From: SMWC01 sp964466315
GTDB taxonomy: Bacteria; Pseudomonadota; Gammaproteobacteria; Steroidobacterales; Rariloculaceae
DNA: 45,298 bases
Direction: 5' to 3'
NCBI GenBank assembly: GCA_964466315.1
Contig: CAYXNS010000017.1
Location: 1 to 45,298, forward strand
This document shows, piece after piece, positions 8,190-16,989 of this stretch. A program made the translations under genes and the position numbers. The notes under the pieces are model-generated. The model worked only from the letters and a program-made list of their open reading frames with translations. It was not told the DNA's origin and ran no database searches. The number at the start of each line of letters is the position of its first letter. Positions within the stretch are counted from its first letter, which is position 1.

Positions 8190-9431
8190 TTACTGACGTG
8201 CCGACGCGAGTGCCGACAAGTCCCGGCCGGCAAGCTCCTGATACATACTGAGGCCAAACTCGCCGGCGACGGCTAACAAATGATCGAAGATATCGGCCTG
8301 GATATCCTCATAAGCCGACCATTCCGTGATATTCGTGAACGCGTAGATCTCGAGCGGCAATCCCATCGGGCCGGGCTGGAGTTGCCGGACGATCAATGTC
8401 ATCTCGCGATGGATCCTGGGGTGATGCTTGAGATAGTTGAGGATATAGGCGCGAAACGTGCCGACATTTGTCAGTCGCCGCAGATTCACGTTCTCTATAT
8501 CTTCGCCGACTCCCGCGTTGTACGCGGCCAGATCTTCGAGCTTGCGATCGATATAGTCGGTCAGCAACGCGAAATGCTTGAAGCGGTCGACCTCATCATT
8601 CGTCAGAAATCGCACGGAATTAATATCGATACGCAATTCCCGCTTGATACGGCGCCCTCCGCTCTCGCCCATGCCGCGCCAATTCTTGAACGAACCTGTA
8701 ATCAGACGATACGTCGGGATGGTTGTAAATGTCTTGTCCCAATTCTGAATCTTGATCGTGTGCAGCGATACGTCGATGACGTCGCCATCGGCATTGCATT
8801 GCGGCATCTCGACCCAATCACCCACGCGAACCATGTCGAGGCTCGTTAGCTGAATGCTGGCCACCAGCGAGAGAATCGTATCCTTGAAGACCAACAGCAG
8901 CACCGCCGTCATCGCTCCAAGTCCGCTCAGTAACAGGACAGGACTACGATCGATGAGCGCGGCGACTATCAGGACGCCCGTCAGCACGAACACGACGATC
9001 TTCGCGACTTGCAGGTAGCCCTTGATCGGTCGCTCGCGAGCGATCGGGTATTGCTCGTAGATCGTATTGACCGCCGACAGCAGCGCACTGGCTGCGAGGC
9101 TCAGCATCAGAAAACCGTAAGCGATCGCGAAGTTCTCGCCGACAGTGACGACGGCATCGGGCAGTCCCTGCACGAGGCCGAGTCCGAAGTAGAAGACCAC
9201 GGCGGGCAGAATCTGAGCGAGGCGCGCCGATACCTTGTGCTTGATAAGCGCGTCGTCCCAAGTGTGCTCGGTACGCTCGGAGATTCTGTGGGTCAGCCGA
9301 ATGAGCTGACCTTTGGCGACGATATCCGCCAGTATTGCGGCAACGACAAGCAAGGCGAGTCCGCACAGAGTCAAAGCCCACGGTGGCAGAAGCGCGAGCG
9401 TCTCACCTAGGTTGTTCAGCAAGGCATCCAT
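8190..9431 (-). CDS. ybdG: Mechanosensitive channel, YbdG/MscS family
   Basis: A 413-residue protein, the length of E. coli YbdG (about 415). The N-terminal half has about five hydrophobic helices (for example LTLCGLALLVVAAILADIVA, AYGFLMLSLAASALLSAV and IVVFVLTGVLIVAALID). The pore-lining helix and MscS beta domain follow near residues 165-260, with the signature VLLLVFKDTILSLVASIQLT and then VRVGDWVEMP, VIDVSLHTIKIQNWDKT and IPTYRLI. The long cytoplasmic tail, with its insertion ahead of the C-terminal part, is typical of the YbdG branch rather than small MscS. Known role: low-conductance inner-membrane channels that open on hypo-osmotic shock. It is the first of a run of minus-strand genes but has no obvious functional link to the secreted proteins. 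Confidence 0.88.
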   Translation of the reverse strand: MDALLNNLGETLALLPPWALTLCGLALLVVAAILADIVAKGQLIRLTHRISERTEHTWDDALIKHKVSARLAQILPAVVFYFGLGLVQGLPDAVVTVGENFAIAYGFLMLSLAASALLSAVNTIYEQYPIARERPIKGYLQVAKIVVFVLTGVLIVAALIDRSPVLLLSGLGAMTAVLLLVFKDTILSLVASIQLTSLDMVRVGDWVEMPQCNADGDVIDVSLHTIKIQNWDKTFTTIPTYRLITGSFKNWRGMGESGGRRIKRELRIDINSVRFLTNDEVDRFKHFALLTDYIDRKLEDLAAYNAGVGEDIENVNLRRLTNVGTFRAYILNYLKHHPRIHREMTLIVRQLQPGPMGLPLEIYAFTNITEWSAYEDIQADIFDHLLAVAGEFGLSMYQELAGRDLSALASARQ

Positions 9432-9470
9432 AGAGCGGGGTTCAATATTAGACGGGCGATCTTGTGAGGT

Positions 9471-9902
9471 CTACTGGGCCGGGGTGGCTTGTTGGGGTGC
9501 CGATTTCAGCTCCACCTCATTGCCTTCCGGGTCACGGATGTAGACTGACGTGCCATCGCCGTCGGCTCCGAAACGCTGACTGAACGTACCGACCTCGGCC
9601 CTGTGCCTCGTCAGATATTCAGTGATCCCAGCCTCGGAAAACGCTTCGATCTGGATGCACAGGTGATCCATGTTGCCGGCATTGCCCGGCGGAATCTCGA
9701 GCTCGTTGCCGCCTGCCATGATATCGCTCAGCGAATCGCCGACGCGCAAATGGATGAGCCCCGGAACCATTGTTGATCGTCTCTCGAGGGAGCAACCGAG
9801 GACATCGCAGTAGAACGCGATCATTTTTTCGATGTCTTGCGCGCGTACCACGACGTGATCGAGCTTCCTGATTCGAATGGCTTCCAGCATCGTCAACGAC
9901 AT
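9471..9902 (-). CDS. VOC (glyoxalase/dioxygenase superfamily) protein
   Basis: A 143-residue protein with two beta-alpha-beta-beta-beta units of the vicinal oxygen chelate fold: KLDHVVVRAQDIEKMIAFYCDVLGC near residues 13-37, and NMDHLCIQIEAF leading to SVYIRDPEGNEVELK near the end. Candidate metal ligands are His16, His83 (DHLCIQ) and Glu in EGNEVEL, the usual two-His-one-Glu set. Known members include glyoxalase I, extradiol dioxygenases and fosfomycin-resistance proteins; the length and single domain do not decide between them. There is no signal peptide, so it is cytoplasmic. The start at 9902 has GGTGGAG just upstream; Met5 is a possible alternative. The divergent MBL gene starts 49 nt away. 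Confidence 0.85.
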   Translation of the reverse strand: MSLTMLEAIRIRKLDHVVVRAQDIEKMIAFYCDVLGCSLERRSTMVPGLIHLRVGDSLSDIMAGGNELEIPPGNAGNMDHLCIQIEAFSEAGITEYLTRHRAEVGTFSQRFGADGDGTSVYIRDPEGNEVELKSAPQQATPAQ

Positions 9903-9951
9903 TCTCCACCTACCTAGGTAGAATCTCTACAAGAATAATAAGGGGGTCTTC

Positions 9952-11652
9952 ATGATATCATTCTACGGAATCACCGGAAGACGCAATGTTTTCGCCGTCG
10001 GTGCCGTTCGCGCCTACCGAACTCAGTCGAGACGCCCATCAGTCGCCTGGATCCCCTTATCGATGCTGTTCGCGAGTTCGCAACTGGCCGCGCAGGAGCT
10101 CGAGCCCGGCTATCTGGATCCTTGGCCCATATTGCACGCAGCAGCCGATGCCATCGGCACGGACAACCTTCGTTGCGTGACGATTTTCGGCACTGGCTAT
10201 GCTGGCGCCGTCGGCCAGCAGACCCTGAACGACAAGAACGTGGACTGGCCGCGCATCGATCCGCTCGATAACTACACTCGCACGATGAACTGGGAAGCTG
10301 GCACGATGCTCGAGTCGTTCGAGCGTCCACCCGGAAACAACCCGTCGTCGTGGAAGTACGGGCAGGGCTGGCTCGGCGGAACTCCGGTACAACAAGACTC
10401 GCGTCAGTTCTTCATGGTCAACGGTGACTACGCCTGGCATCAGGACGGCGAGGACGGCGCCCCTGTCGCGGCCCCGCCGCGAGATGCGGCGCTGTGGCAA
10501 CTCGACATGTGGATCAACCCACACGGATTCATCAAAGCGGCGCGTATTCCGGGCGCTTATCCGCGCGCATCCTGGCGCTGGGAACTCGGCGAAATGGGCC
10601 GCGACGGCCCGACCACGATGCCCGAGAAAATGACCGTCGTCTCGATCATGATCGCCGGAAAATATCGTGTCGATGCGACGATCAATAAAGAGAGCATGTT
10701 GCAACGAATCCACACGTGGGTCCCAGATCCCGTGCTCGGCGATTTCAACTATGAGCACGAATTCACGAACGCGAGCTACATCAACATCGGCGACGGTATC
10801 CGCTTCCCGACGGGCTGGCATAGCCACCAGGGTTGGGACGACAACTATCAGGCACAGAATATCAATGCCGGCCACAATAGCTTCGGCGGTACCTTCGATC
10901 AGATTCAGGCCAACGAGTGTCCCGACCCGGTAACGGTTCCGAACTCCGTGCGCGAAGCAGATTTCTCCGCGAACGTGGAGAGCAACGAGATCGCGGACGG
11001 CATCTACCTGATAGGCGGAACCTCCCACAACAGTGTGGCCGTGGAGTTCGAGGATTTCGTCGCCGTCGTAGAGGCGCCGATCGACGAGGCGCGGAGTCTC
11101 GTGGTCATCGAGGAAGTCGTCAGACTCGCACCCGGCAAGCCGATTCGTTTTCTCGTGAACACGCACCAGCATCATGATCACATCGGGGGGCTGCGCACCT
11201 ATATGCACATCGGTGCGACGATCATCACGCATAGACTGAACTACCCATTTTATACCCGTGATGTGCTGAACTACGATCAGCGAACGCTCGAGCCCGACAT
11301 GGTATCGATGTGGCCGCCGACGGAGCTTGCGGAGGGCTACTTCTACGAGCAGGTCACCGAGAACTACATTGTCAGCGATGGCGAGCGCAACATGAACATC
11401 TACTACGTCCATCCGCTTGACCATGTCCAGGGCATGCTCATGGCCTATCTCCCGGACGAGGAGATCGTGATCGAAGCGGATCTGTTCGACACGCATGTTC
11501 CACCACCGGCGAGCCCTTCGAATGCGCATATCAATTTCTACAATACGGTGCGCCGCCTCGGTCTCGAAGTGGGCACGATCGTGCCTATTCACGGCAGCCC
11601 GGCGCCTTGGTCTGACCTGGTGGAGTTGGTTGGAGACGCCGGTGCTGAGTAA
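9952..11652 (+). CDS. Long MBL-fold hydrolase with ~340-residue N-terminal domain
   Basis: A 566-residue protein; ATG at 9952 preceded by AAGGGGGT at good spacing. A basic n-region precedes a hydrophobic segment (VAWIPLSMLFASSQLAAQ), so it is probably exported. Residues about 45-345 form a domain I do not recognise, with many Trp/Tyr/His residues and motifs such as NPHGFIKAARIPGAYP and GDGIRFPTGWHSHQGW. The C-terminal MBL fold starts near residue 350: VEAPIDEARS, the metal motif HQHHDH at 405-410, His in PLDHVQG, Asp in IEADLFD and His in VPIHGSP. It should bind one or two metals; the substrate is unknown. The N-terminal domain distinguishes it from the EF-hand MBL proteins of this window. 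A propeller remnant follows directly. Confidence 0.85.
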   Translation: MISFYGITGRRNVFAVGAVRAYRTQSRRPSVAWIPLSMLFASSQLAAQELEPGYLDPWPILHAAADAIGTDNLRCVTIFGTGYAGAVGQQTLNDKNVDWPRIDPLDNYTRTMNWEAGTMLESFERPPGNNPSSWKYGQGWLGGTPVQQDSRQFFMVNGDYAWHQDGEDGAPVAAPPRDAALWQLDMWINPHGFIKAARIPGAYPRASWRWELGEMGRDGPTTMPEKMTVVSIMIAGKYRVDATINKESMLQRIHTWVPDPVLGDFNYEHEFTNASYINIGDGIRFPTGWHSHQGWDDNYQAQNINAGHNSFGGTFDQIQANECPDPVTVPNSVREADFSANVESNEIADGIYLIGGTSHNSVAVEFEDFVAVVEAPIDEARSLVVIEEVVRLAPGKPIRFLVNTHQHHDHIGGLRTYMHIGATIITHRLNYPFYTRDVLNYDQRTLEPDMVSMWPPTELAEGYFYEQVTENYIVSDGERNMNIYYVHPLDHVQGMLMAYLPDEEIVIEADLFDTHVPPPASPSNAHINFYNTVRRLGLEVGTIVPIHGSPAPWSDLVELVGDAGAE

Positions 11653-11913
11653 TCAGTATACGAGCGCCAAAGCTCGAGTCACGCGGGTGCGACGATGGAC
11701 AAGCATGGGCACGTCTGGGTCGGCGGTGAGTACTCCGATCGGATACTCCAGCTCATTCCCGACACAGGCGAGTTCACGGAGTATCGCCTGCCCGGATTCG
11801 TGAACGTGCGGCGCGTCTTTGTCGATAACGGCCCGGAACATGCAGCGTTCTGGGTGGGCGCCAATCACACGGCCGCGATCATCAGGCTAGAACCTCTAGA
11901 TGTGCTGCCTTAG
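11653..11913 (+). pseudogene. C-terminal remnant of a streptogramin-lyase-like (Vgb) propeller
   Basis: After a stop at 11650-11652 an open frame runs to 11913 (the first ATG is at 11695). It encodes blade-like sequence: GHVWVGGEYSDRILQL, DTGEFTEYRLPGF and FWVGANHTAAIIRLEPLD. These match the last blades of secreted virginiamycin-B-lyase/NHL-type propellers, normally several hundred residues long. No signal peptide, start signal or earlier blades exist, because the MBL gene ends immediately before. I read this as the tail of a gene whose front was lost by deletion. An alternative is a frameshift joining it to the MBL gene, but the MBL protein ends where that family usually ends. Confidence 0.6.
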
Positions 11914-11940
11914 CCGTGTCGGTACCCGAAGCCGGCTGAT

Positions 11941-13236
11941 TTAATCGATCTCCCTGGCCCGAATTAAAGCAGTTGCGCCAGCCGCGATGAGCATGGGTAC
12001 GGCGAAGACGATAAAGTTCGCGTTAATCGATAAGCCGACGCCGATGAGTACCCCGCCGAGCGCGGGCCCGACGATCGCGCCGACGCGACCCACGCCGATC
12101 CCCCAGCCGACACCTGTCGCTCGAACTTCGGTCGGATAGAGGCGAGCAGCCACGGAGTAGAGCCCAGTGAAACCGCCCTGCACGGCGAATCCGACCAGAC
12201 CGAACAGCACGAGGACGGCGAGCGACCCCGAAGCGTAGCCGAACACGGTCATGAGCACCGCAGCGACAACGAGAAACACGCTGATTGCGCACCGAGGCCC
12301 AAATATCTCGGAGCTGTAGCCCTGTAGATGGATACCGAAGAAGGCGCCGAGATTGAACACGGCGCCTGCGTAAATCGCATGAGCCTCGGATAACCCCGTA
12401 TTGGCCGCCAAGAGGGGGATCCAACTGATCAGAAAATACAACGTCGCAAAGGACATGAAAAATGCGAGCCAGAGCCACAACGTCAGCGTGCTTTTCCCGG
12501 CAGCGAATAACGATGAAACTCTCGAACGTCCCACGGGCGCCGCTGCCGGCGGAAGCGTATCGAGTGCCACACACTTCATGGATCTCAGTATTTTATTCGC
12601 GTTCTCCAGCGCATTCGGGCGCCCTACTTTCGTCAGAAAGTTGAGTGACTCGGGCAGGAGAAAAAACACGAGCGGGATTGCGAGCGCCGTTGCGACACCG
12701 GCGACCATGAACATGGCCCGCCATCCGTGCTCGGGGATGACCGAGGCTGCCACAAGCCCTGAAAGCGTGGCGCCAACGGGATAGCCGGACAGTACTGCGC
12801 TGACGAGAAAATTCTTGCGCCTGTCAGGTGCGTACTCGGCCGTCATCGTTGCGGCACTTGCTAGCATTGCGCCGATGCCGAGGCCGCTCACGAATCTCAA
12901 GATCGTCAGCTGCGCGATATTCTCTGTATGCGCGGTCAAAAGAATGCCAATAGACATCACCACGAGGCAGATCAGGATCAACGATCGTCTGCCGAGAAGA
13001 TCCGCGACCGGCGCCAGAACAATCGCCCCGGCAGTCATGCCGAAGAGCCCCGCACTGAATACGACTCCCAATGCCTCTGGAGATATTGCCCATTCCGCCG
13101 CCAAAGCACTCGCGGCGTAGGAAATGACCAGGACATCCATCCCGTCCAGGATATTCATGAGAAAACACAGGGCGATGACCATGTACTGCAGGCCGGATAT
13201 CGGCCGGGAGTCGATTAGCGTTCGGATATCGGTCAT
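11941..13236 (-). CDS. MFS transporter, aromatic acid:H+ symporter (AAHS) type
   Basis: A 431-residue protein with 12 predicted membrane helices. The first helix carries the AAHS signature NILDGMDVLVISYAA, where the Asp in helix 1 is needed for transport in PcaK/BenK-type proteins. The loop between helices 2 and 3 has the MFS motif APVADLLGRRSLI, and helix 4 the RFVSGLGIGAMLASA motif. A second copy of the loop motif sits between helices 8 and 9. Known members take up 4-hydroxybenzoate, benzoate or related acids with protons. There are no degradation genes beside it here except perhaps the VOC protein, so the substrate stays open. It is transcribed divergently from mltF. Confidence 0.88.
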   Translation of the reverse strand: MTDIRTLIDSRPISGLQYMVIALCFLMNILDGMDVLVISYAASALAAEWAISPEALGVVFSAGLFGMTAGAIVLAPVADLLGRRSLILICLVVMSIGILLTAHTENIAQLTILRFVSGLGIGAMLASAATMTAEYAPDRRKNFLVSAVLSGYPVGATLSGLVAASVIPEHGWRAMFMVAGVATALAIPLVFFLLPESLNFLTKVGRPNALENANKILRSMKCVALDTLPPAAAPVGRSRVSSLFAAGKSTLTLWLWLAFFMSFATLYFLISWIPLLAANTGLSEAHAIYAGAVFNLGAFFGIHLQGYSSEIFGPRCAISVFLVVAAVLMTVFGYASGSLAVLVLFGLVGFAVQGGFTGLYSVAARLYPTEVRATGVGWGIGVGRVGAIVGPALGGVLIGVGLSINANFIVFAVPMLIAAGATALIRAREID

Positions 13237-13452
13237 TCTTTCGAGTTATTGTCTGTGCGCGGAGCACTATACACGGGTCGCATCAGCGTCGGGATGCGAT
13301 TCCGATGCAATAGACCGTGTCGCGGCACACTGGAGACGAACCCCCATAGGCCAAAATGCGCAACCGCTGCAGCGTGCAACTCGAATGAACCTAGGCAGTC
13401 GACCCCAAACCATTGAGCCTCTTAGCGGTGGCGACCGCGTGCCTCACTCGAG

Positions 13453-13483
13453 TTGCAACTGACGGATTGTTCTTCCGTATAAT
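13453..13483 (+). promoter_or_regulatory. Possible sigma-70 promoter for mltF
   Basis: A perfect TATAAT lies at 13478-13483, preceded by TTGCAA at 13453-13458 with a 19-base spacer, longer than the usual 17. If it is used, transcription would begin near 13490. In that case the mltF start codons at 13413 and 13467 would be excluded and a later start favoured. Seen directly; its use is inferred. Confidence 0.35.
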
Positions 13484-13517
13484 CGCAGTCGCAAACCGGC
13501 GTGCGAAGGGGCTACCA

Positions 13518-14912
13518 CTGACGCGTATATTCGGAACGGTTGTGCTAGGCATTATGCTCAGCACGTGTACAGTACCGCCAACCCTCCTGAAGCAAATCAT
13601 TGCGTCGGGCGAGTTTCGTGCCCTCACACGAAACAGTCCTGCAACTTTTTACTATGGCGCCGAAGAACCGCTGGGTATCGATTACGAGTTAGCCAAAGGT
13701 TATGCCGACCATATCGGTGTCGAACTCCAGATGAACGTTGCCGAACGCTTCTGGCAGATCTTCCCGGATGTTGCCGAAGGCAACGTACACGTCGGTGCGG
13801 CCGGCTTGACCGTGACCGCCCCACGCCAGGAGATCGTCGACTTCAGCCCCGCCTATCAGACCGTCCGACAGGAAGTCATCTATCAACGTGGGACCGGTAG
13901 GCCTCTCGGCCTGCAGGATCTACTGGACGGAGAGCTCGAAATTCTCGCCGGATCCGCATACGTGGGAATCTTGGAGGCGGCGCGGCAGCAATTCCCCGAA
14001 CTCCGCTGGCTCGAGAATCACGAAGTTGGCATAGAGGAACTCGTGAGGCGGGTTGCGGCCGGAGAAATCGATTACACGATTGTCGACTCTAATATTTTCG
14101 ACCTCTTGCAGCATGCCTATCCGGAGGCGCGCGAAGCCTTCACTATCGGCCCCGAGACACCGGTCGCCTGGGCATTACAGAAAACGGACGATACATCGCT
14201 GCGTGAGAGTATCTCGGCGTACTTCGCCGAACTCCAGGCCAGCGGTGAACTCGACGCGATCCTGGAACGCTATTACTTCTCGGCGAAGAAGGATTTCGAC
14301 TACGTGGGATCGCGTGCATTCATCAGACACTTCGAGTCGCGTCTTCCCGATTACCGGATGCATTTCCGCGCCGCGGAAGAGCGAACCGATGTCGACTGGC
14401 GGCTACTGGCTGCGATGGCTTATCAGGAATCGCACTGGGATGCGCGGGCTGTGTCCCCGACAGGAGTGAAAGGCATCATGATGTTAACGTCAAGGACGGC
14501 GGAAATGATGGGCGTGGAGGATCGCACGGACCCCGAGCAGAGTATCCACGGCGGCGCAGACTACTTCGTACGCGTGACGGATAAGCTCCCGGCGCGGATT
14601 ACGCATCCCGATCGTACCTGGCTCACAGTCGCCGCGTACAACGTCGGCTTCGGACATCTGGAAGATGCACGAATTATCACCGAAATCCAGGGCGGCGATC
14701 CAGACTCCTGGCGGGAAGTCAGAAAGCGGCTGCCCTTACTCAGCGACCCGAACTGGTTCCAGCGGGTATCCAGGGGCTATGCACGCGGGCAAGAACCCGT
14801 GCAGTATGTGGATAACATCCGCCGTTACTACGATATATTGCGCTGGATGACCGCCAGGGAGAATGGTTCGGTGGGTGGCGCGGAAATGCTCGCTGAGACC
14901 ACCTCACTCTGA
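13518..14912 (+). CDS. mltF: Membrane-bound lytic murein transglycosylase F
   Basis: MltF cuts the MurNAc-GlcNAc bond in peptidoglycan to give 1,6-anhydro ends. The N-terminal half is a periplasmic solute-binding domain (FYYGAEEPLGIDYELAKGYA, VGAAGLTVTAPRQEIVDFSP). The C-terminal half is a lysozyme-like SLT domain with catalytic Glu in LLAAMAYQESHWDARAVSP, then GVKGIMMLT and TVAAYNVGFGHLEDAR. The reading frame opens at a TTG at 13413 and has another TTG at 13467. I chose CTG at 13518 because GAAGGGG lies 6 nt upstream, a TATAAT box lies before it, and it gives a short basic-hydrophobic signal (TRIFGTVVLGIMLSTC) that may be a lipoprotein signal, although Thr before Cys is unusual. The start is uncertain; the function is clear. 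Confidence 0.85.
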   Translation: MTRIFGTVVLGIMLSTCTVPPTLLKQIIASGEFRALTRNSPATFYYGAEEPLGIDYELAKGYADHIGVELQMNVAERFWQIFPDVAEGNVHVGAAGLTVTAPRQEIVDFSPAYQTVRQEVIYQRGTGRPLGLQDLLDGELEILAGSAYVGILEAARQQFPELRWLENHEVGIEELVRRVAAGEIDYTIVDSNIFDLLQHAYPEAREAFTIGPETPVAWALQKTDDTSLRESISAYFAELQASGELDAILERYYFSAKKDFDYVGSRAFIRHFESRLPDYRMHFRAAEERTDVDWRLLAAMAYQESHWDARAVSPTGVKGIMMLTSRTAEMMGVEDRTDPEQSIHGGADYFVRVTDKLPARITHPDRTWLTVAAYNVGFGHLEDARIITEIQGGDPDSWREVRKRLPLLSDPNWFQRVSRGYARGQEPVQYVDNIRRYYDILRWMTARENGSVGGAEMLAETTSL

Positions 14913-14931
14913 GCATAGGCTAGTGGGGCAC

Positions 14932-15402
14932 TCAACGGCGTTCGGCGAAGAAATCCTGTAGTACCGCCGTGCTCGCTTCCGCGAGCAGCCCTCCCGTTAC
15001 CTCGATCCGATGATTCAGTGCGCTGCTCTGGATCAGGTCGAATACACTGCCGCAGGCGCCGCAGCGTGGATCGGTTGCCGCATAGACCACCCGGGCGACC
15101 CGCGCGTGAACCAGCGCACCGGCACACATGGGGCATGGCTCCAACGTGACGTATAGCGTCGTGTTCAGTAGCCGGTAATTACCGAGAACCTCACCGGCGG
15201 CGCGCAACGCCAGCATTTCAGCGTGAGCGCTCGGGTCATGCATCGCAATCGGCGCATTGGCGGTTTCGGCGAGCACCGTTCCATCGTCATTCACGAGTAC
15301 GGCGCCCACCGGGACCTCACCTTGTTCCGCGGCACGGCACGCGAGATTCAGCGCGCGCTCCATATAGCGCGTGTCGGTCTCGCTCTCGAGAGAACGAGTC
15401 AT
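14932..15402 (-). CDS. tadA: tRNA-specific adenosine deaminase
   Basis: TadA deaminates A34 of tRNA-Arg(ACG) to inosine in the cytoplasm, which lets one tRNA read three Arg codons. The ATG at 15400-15402 overlaps the guaA stop as ATGA; an in-frame GTG two codons earlier is possible. The 156-residue product has the cytidine/deoxycytidylate deaminase zinc site: His60-Ala-Glu62 (SAHAEML, with Glu as proton shuttle) and Cys90-x-x-Cys93 (PCPMC). The C-terminal helix region with RCGACGSVFDL is typical of TadA. The overlap makes it the third gene of a guaB-guaA-tadA unit. It converges on mltF with a 19-base gap. Confidence 0.93.
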   Translation of the reverse strand: MTRSLESETDTRYMERALNLACRAAEQGEVPVGAVLVNDDGTVLAETANAPIAMHDPSAHAEMLALRAAGEVLGNYRLLNTTLYVTLEPCPMCAGALVHARVARVVYAATDPRCGACGSVFDLIQSSALNHRIEVTGGLLAEASTAVLQDFFAERR

Positions 15403-16985
15403 TCCCACTCAATAGTTGCAGGCGGCTTGGTCGAGATGTCGTAGGTGACCCGCGAGATTCCGGGAACTTCGTTGATGATCCGGTTCGAAATGCGATCGAG
15501 GAACTCATAAGGCAGGCGCGCCCAGCGAGCCGTCATGAAATCTACGGTCTCGACCGCTCGCAAGGCCACGACATAGTCGTACCGGCGCCCGTCTCCCATC
15601 ACGCCAACGGACTTCACGGGCAGGAACACGGCGAAGGCCTGACTTACCTGATCGTAAAGACCCTGGTCGCGCAATTCACCGATAAAGATATCGTCAGCCT
15701 GGCGCAGGAGATCCGCATATTCTTTCTTCACAGCGCCGAGAATGCGCACGCCGAGTCCGGGTCCAGGAAACGGATGCCGCCCGACCAGTTCGTGTGGTAA
15801 GCCCAGCTCCCGGCCGATCTTCCGGACTTCGTCTTTGAACAGGTCCCGAAGAGGCTCGACGAGTTTGAGTTTCATTCGCTCGGGCAAGCCGCCGACGTTG
15901 TGGTGCGACTTAATCACATGTGCCTTGCCTGTGGCCGCGCCCGCCGACTCGATGACGTCGGGATAAATCGTCCCCTGCGCGAGCCATCTCACATCCGTGA
16001 ATTTCTCGGCCTCACGCTCGAAGACCTCAATGAAGGTTCTGCCGATGACCTTGCGTTTCCTTTCCGGGTCGGCCTCGCCTTCCAGTGCATCGAGAAAATC
16101 CTGCTCCGCATCGACGCGCACGATCTGGACACCCAGATGTTCCTGGAAGGTGTCCATGACCTGGTCGCCTTCGTTCAGGCGCAACAGGCCGTTGTCGACA
16201 AAGACGCAGATGAGTTGATCGCCGATTGCCTCATGCAGGAGTACCGCGACGACGGAAGAATCAACGCCACCGGATAGCCCCAGCAGTACGCGCTGCAAGC
16301 CCACCTCGGCCCGGATACGCTCGATGTGATCGGCGATGATGTTCTCGGCAGTCCATTCGCTCGGGCAGCTACAGATTCCGTGAACGAATTCCTCGATGAT
16401 CCGTTGGCCATTCTCCGTGTGCGTAACCTCCGGGTGAAACTGCAGGCCGTAGCATCGCCGCTCGTTGTCGGCCATGCCGGCCAGCGGGGCGTTCGTCGAT
16501 GCGGCGATCGCGGAAAATCCCGGCGGGAGTGTCTCTACGCGATCGCCGTGGCTCATCCAGACCTTAAGCAGTGCCCCCGGCGCCGCTACGTCCCGCAATA
16601 ACCCTTCTCCCGCGGTAACCGTGACCTCCGCATACCCGTATTCACGGTGATCGGAAGACTCGACGGTTCCACCAAGCTTTGCTGCGAGAGCCTGCATCCC
16701 GTAACAGATGCCCAGCAACGGAACGCCTGCGTCGATCACGGCATCGCTGATCTCCGGCGCATCGTCGTCGGCAACGGACTCCGGTCCGCCGGACAGGATA
16801 ATGCCTGAAGCCTGGAATGCCTCGAGAGCGTCCGCATCCATGTCGTGGGGATGGATCTCGCTGTAGACGCCCGCCTCGCGCACGCGGCGTGCTATCAGTC
16901 TCGTGTACTGGGAACCGAAATCCAGTATCAGAATGCGGGTACTGTCCGGGGCCTGTGCATCCTCGGAGCGAACCTGTGCTTCCAC
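15399..16985 (-). CDS. guaA: GMP synthase (glutamine-hydrolysing)
   Basis: GuaA converts XMP to GMP using ATP and ammonia from glutamine, the last step of GMP synthesis. At 528 residues it is the usual length. The class I amidotransferase domain has the nucleophile Cys94 in GICYGMQAL and His/Glu in FHPEVTHTE near residue 190. The ATP-pyrophosphatase domain has the P-loop-like GLSGGVDSSVVAVLL. The C-terminal dimerisation domain ends TYDISTKPPATIEWE, the conserved terminus that closes over XMP. It starts 4 bases after the guaB stop, so the two are co-transcribed as in the E. coli guaBA operon. Its stop overlaps tadA. Confidence 0.96.
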   Translation of the reverse strand: MEAQVRSEDAQAPDSTRILILDFGSQYTRLIARRVREAGVYSEIHPHDMDADALEAFQASGIILSGGPESVADDDAPEISDAVIDAGVPLLGICYGMQALAAKLGGTVESSDHREYGYAEVTVTAGEGLLRDVAAPGALLKVWMSHGDRVETLPPGFSAIAASTNAPLAGMADNERRCYGLQFHPEVTHTENGQRIIEEFVHGICSCPSEWTAENIIADHIERIRAEVGLQRVLLGLSGGVDSSVVAVLLHEAIGDQLICVFVDNGLLRLNEGDQVMDTFQEHLGVQIVRVDAEQDFLDALEGEADPERKRKVIGRTFIEVFEREAEKFTDVRWLAQGTIYPDVIESAGAATGKAHVIKSHHNVGGLPERMKLKLVEPLRDLFKDEVRKIGRELGLPHELVGRHPFPGPGLGVRILGAVKKEYADLLRQADDIFIGELRDQGLYDQVSQAFAVFLPVKSVGVMGDGRRYDYVVALRAVETVDFMTARWARLPYEFLDRISNRIINEVPGISRVTYDISTKPPATIEWE

Positions 16986-16989
16986 TGAG

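Noticed and set aside
10057..11592. 511-residue open frame on the minus strand opposite the long MBL gene
   Set aside because: It lies entirely antisense to a gene with clear metal motifs, is rich in Arg/His/Val/Asp as expected from a mirrored GC-rich frame, and has no recognisable domain.
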